Assembly (NCBI RefSeq): GCF_014852005.1
Contig: NZ_JACVAU010000003.1
Span: forward strand, 371,065-435,064
From: Pseudoxanthomonas sp. PXM03
GTDB taxonomy: Bacteria; Pseudomonadota; Gammaproteobacteria; Xanthomonadales; Xanthomonadaceae
Reading direction: 5' to 3'
Length of the DNA stretch: 64,000 nt
The notes beneath the pieces are model-generated. The model saw nothing but the letters and a program-made list of their open reading frames with translations. It was not told the origin of the DNA and ran no database searches. Of this stretch, positions 63,579-64,000 are shown one piece after another. The first letter of the stretch is position 1; every line of letters begins with the position of its first letter. The position numbers and the translations under genes are program-made.

Positions 63579-63854
63579 ATGGAGTTCTCTGCTGTAGACG
63601 TTCTTGATGTGTCTCAGGCCGGCTTCATTGCCGTGGTTGTTACCCCTGACTTGCCTGAATTTCCTCCCGGCAGCGTCCATCCGGTACATGTGACCCGCCC
63701 TGATGGGAGCCTTCTTGAGGTGCCAGCCATTGTTGAGTACCGAAGGCGCCCACCACTCAAGCCAGTGCTCCTCCGATTCCCTGGGCTCGTTCCCGCTGAT
63801 ATTCCAATAGGCTCTACACTCGTCATCGATCAACATGGCCGAGTTGATGGCTAA
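63579..63854 (+). CDS. Cassette 28: hypothetical protein, 91 aa
   Basis: ATG 63579 behind CAGGG. The product (MEFSAVDVLDVSQAGFIAVV; VHPVHVTRPDGSLLEVPAIVEY) looks like a small beta-barrel domain. Its TAA is supplied by the truncated attC that the IS element interrupts. No family recognised. Confidence 0.72.
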   Translation: MEFSAVDVLDVSQAGFIAVVVTPDLPEFPPGSVHPVHVTRPDGSLLEVPAIVEYRRRPPLKPVLLRFPGLVPADIPIGSTLVIDQHGRVDG

Positions 63855-63874
63855 CAATTCATTCAAGCCGAACC
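63849..63874 (+). other. attC site 28, left part only
   Basis: GGCTAAC followed by AATTCATTCAAGCCGAACC matches the other sites, then diverges at 63875. The rest presumably lies beyond the inserted element. Confidence 0.85.
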
Positions 63875-64000
63875 GGTAGTTCCCACGGTTCAGTGGACAC
63901 CTTGACCTAACCCTCAGGAGTGTCCCAATGCCAAAGCCAGGCCCCAGAACCATCCATCGCTACAGCGATGCCTTCAAGGCTTCTGCCGTCCGCTTGAGCC
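63875..64000 (+). mobile_element. IS element, left end (probably IS3 family), partial
   Basis: Sequence unlike attC begins at or just before 63875 and carries a transposase start. The segment GGTTCAGTGGACACC is probably at or near the terminal repeat, but only one end is visible. The element continues past the window. Confidence 0.7.
63928..64000 (+). CDS. Transposase OrfA, partial (IS3-like)
   Basis: ATG 63928 behind AGGAG. The visible 24 residues (MPKPGPRTIHRYSDAFKASA, then VRLS) match the N-terminus of the small helix-turn-helix OrfA of IS3-type elements. The gene runs off the window; family assignment is from this short stretch. Confidence 0.75.
   Translation, partial: MPKPGPRTIHRYSDAFKASAVRLS

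Noticed and set aside
52623..63854. Toxin-antitoxin modules stabilising the array
   Set aside because: All cassettes carry one ORF in the same direction; I found no paired small genes with recognisable toxin or antitoxin motifs.

Overview
The window is high-GC gammaproteobacterial DNA, almost certainly from the family Xanthomonadaceae (Xanthomonas, Stenotrophomonas, Pseudoxanthomonas or a close relative). This rests on recognised features, not on a database search. GyrA carries Gln at position 83, as I recall for Stenotrophomonas and Xanthomonas. A TonB receptor sits next to a LacI regulator and glycosidases in a carbohydrate-utilisation layout. The gene-cassette recombination sites resemble the Xanthomonas type.

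Region 1 (1-10300) is a sugar-utilisation locus: ABC permease (cut by the window edge), ABC substrate-binding lipoprotein, a glucoamylase-like (possibly GH144) lipoprotein, a TonB-dependent receptor, a LacI repressor and a GH3 beta-glucosidase. Four near-identical palindromes (TGTAANCGNTTWCA) lie upstream of four of these genes and link them into one probable regulon.

Region 2 (10300-29100) is mostly housekeeping: bolA and yciI; scpA-scpB-rluB; a flavin oxidoreductase; ferredoxin-NADP reductase; a TlpA-like thioredoxin; glutathione peroxidase; an amidohydrolase; the M3 peptidase dcp; cbpA; a small heat-shock protein; a peroxiredoxin; and two membrane proteins. Region 3 (26723-39380) holds pbpC, a thioester alpha-2-macroglobulin, gyrA, tRNA-Val, a glutamate-synthase-like membrane protein and a 48-residue membrane peptide.

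Region 4 (39396-52426) is one long minus-strand run with overlapping or nearly touching genes: intI, comEC, exbB, exbD, msbA, lpxK, kdsB, a low-molecular-weight tyrosine phosphatase, a thioredoxin/NHL protein, uvrC, pgsA and a Gly-Cys-Gly-Leu tRNA cluster. The integrase gene ends one base before the comEC start codon.

Region 5 (52427-64000) is the most notable part: a chromosomal integron. A tyrosine recombinase with the integron-specific insertion faces away from an attI region with a plausible Pc promoter. Downstream lie 28 gene cassettes, all in the same orientation, separated by 27 complete attC sites. The 28th attC is interrupted by an IS element whose transposase starts at 63928 and runs off the window. 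The cassettes encode small, mostly unrecognised proteins, more than half of them predicted to be membrane-bound, secreted or lipidated. The attC sites also act as expression elements: they supply stop codons, a shared C-terminal peptide and a Shine-Dalgarno-like TTAGG. All calls come from reading the sequence; no database was searched.
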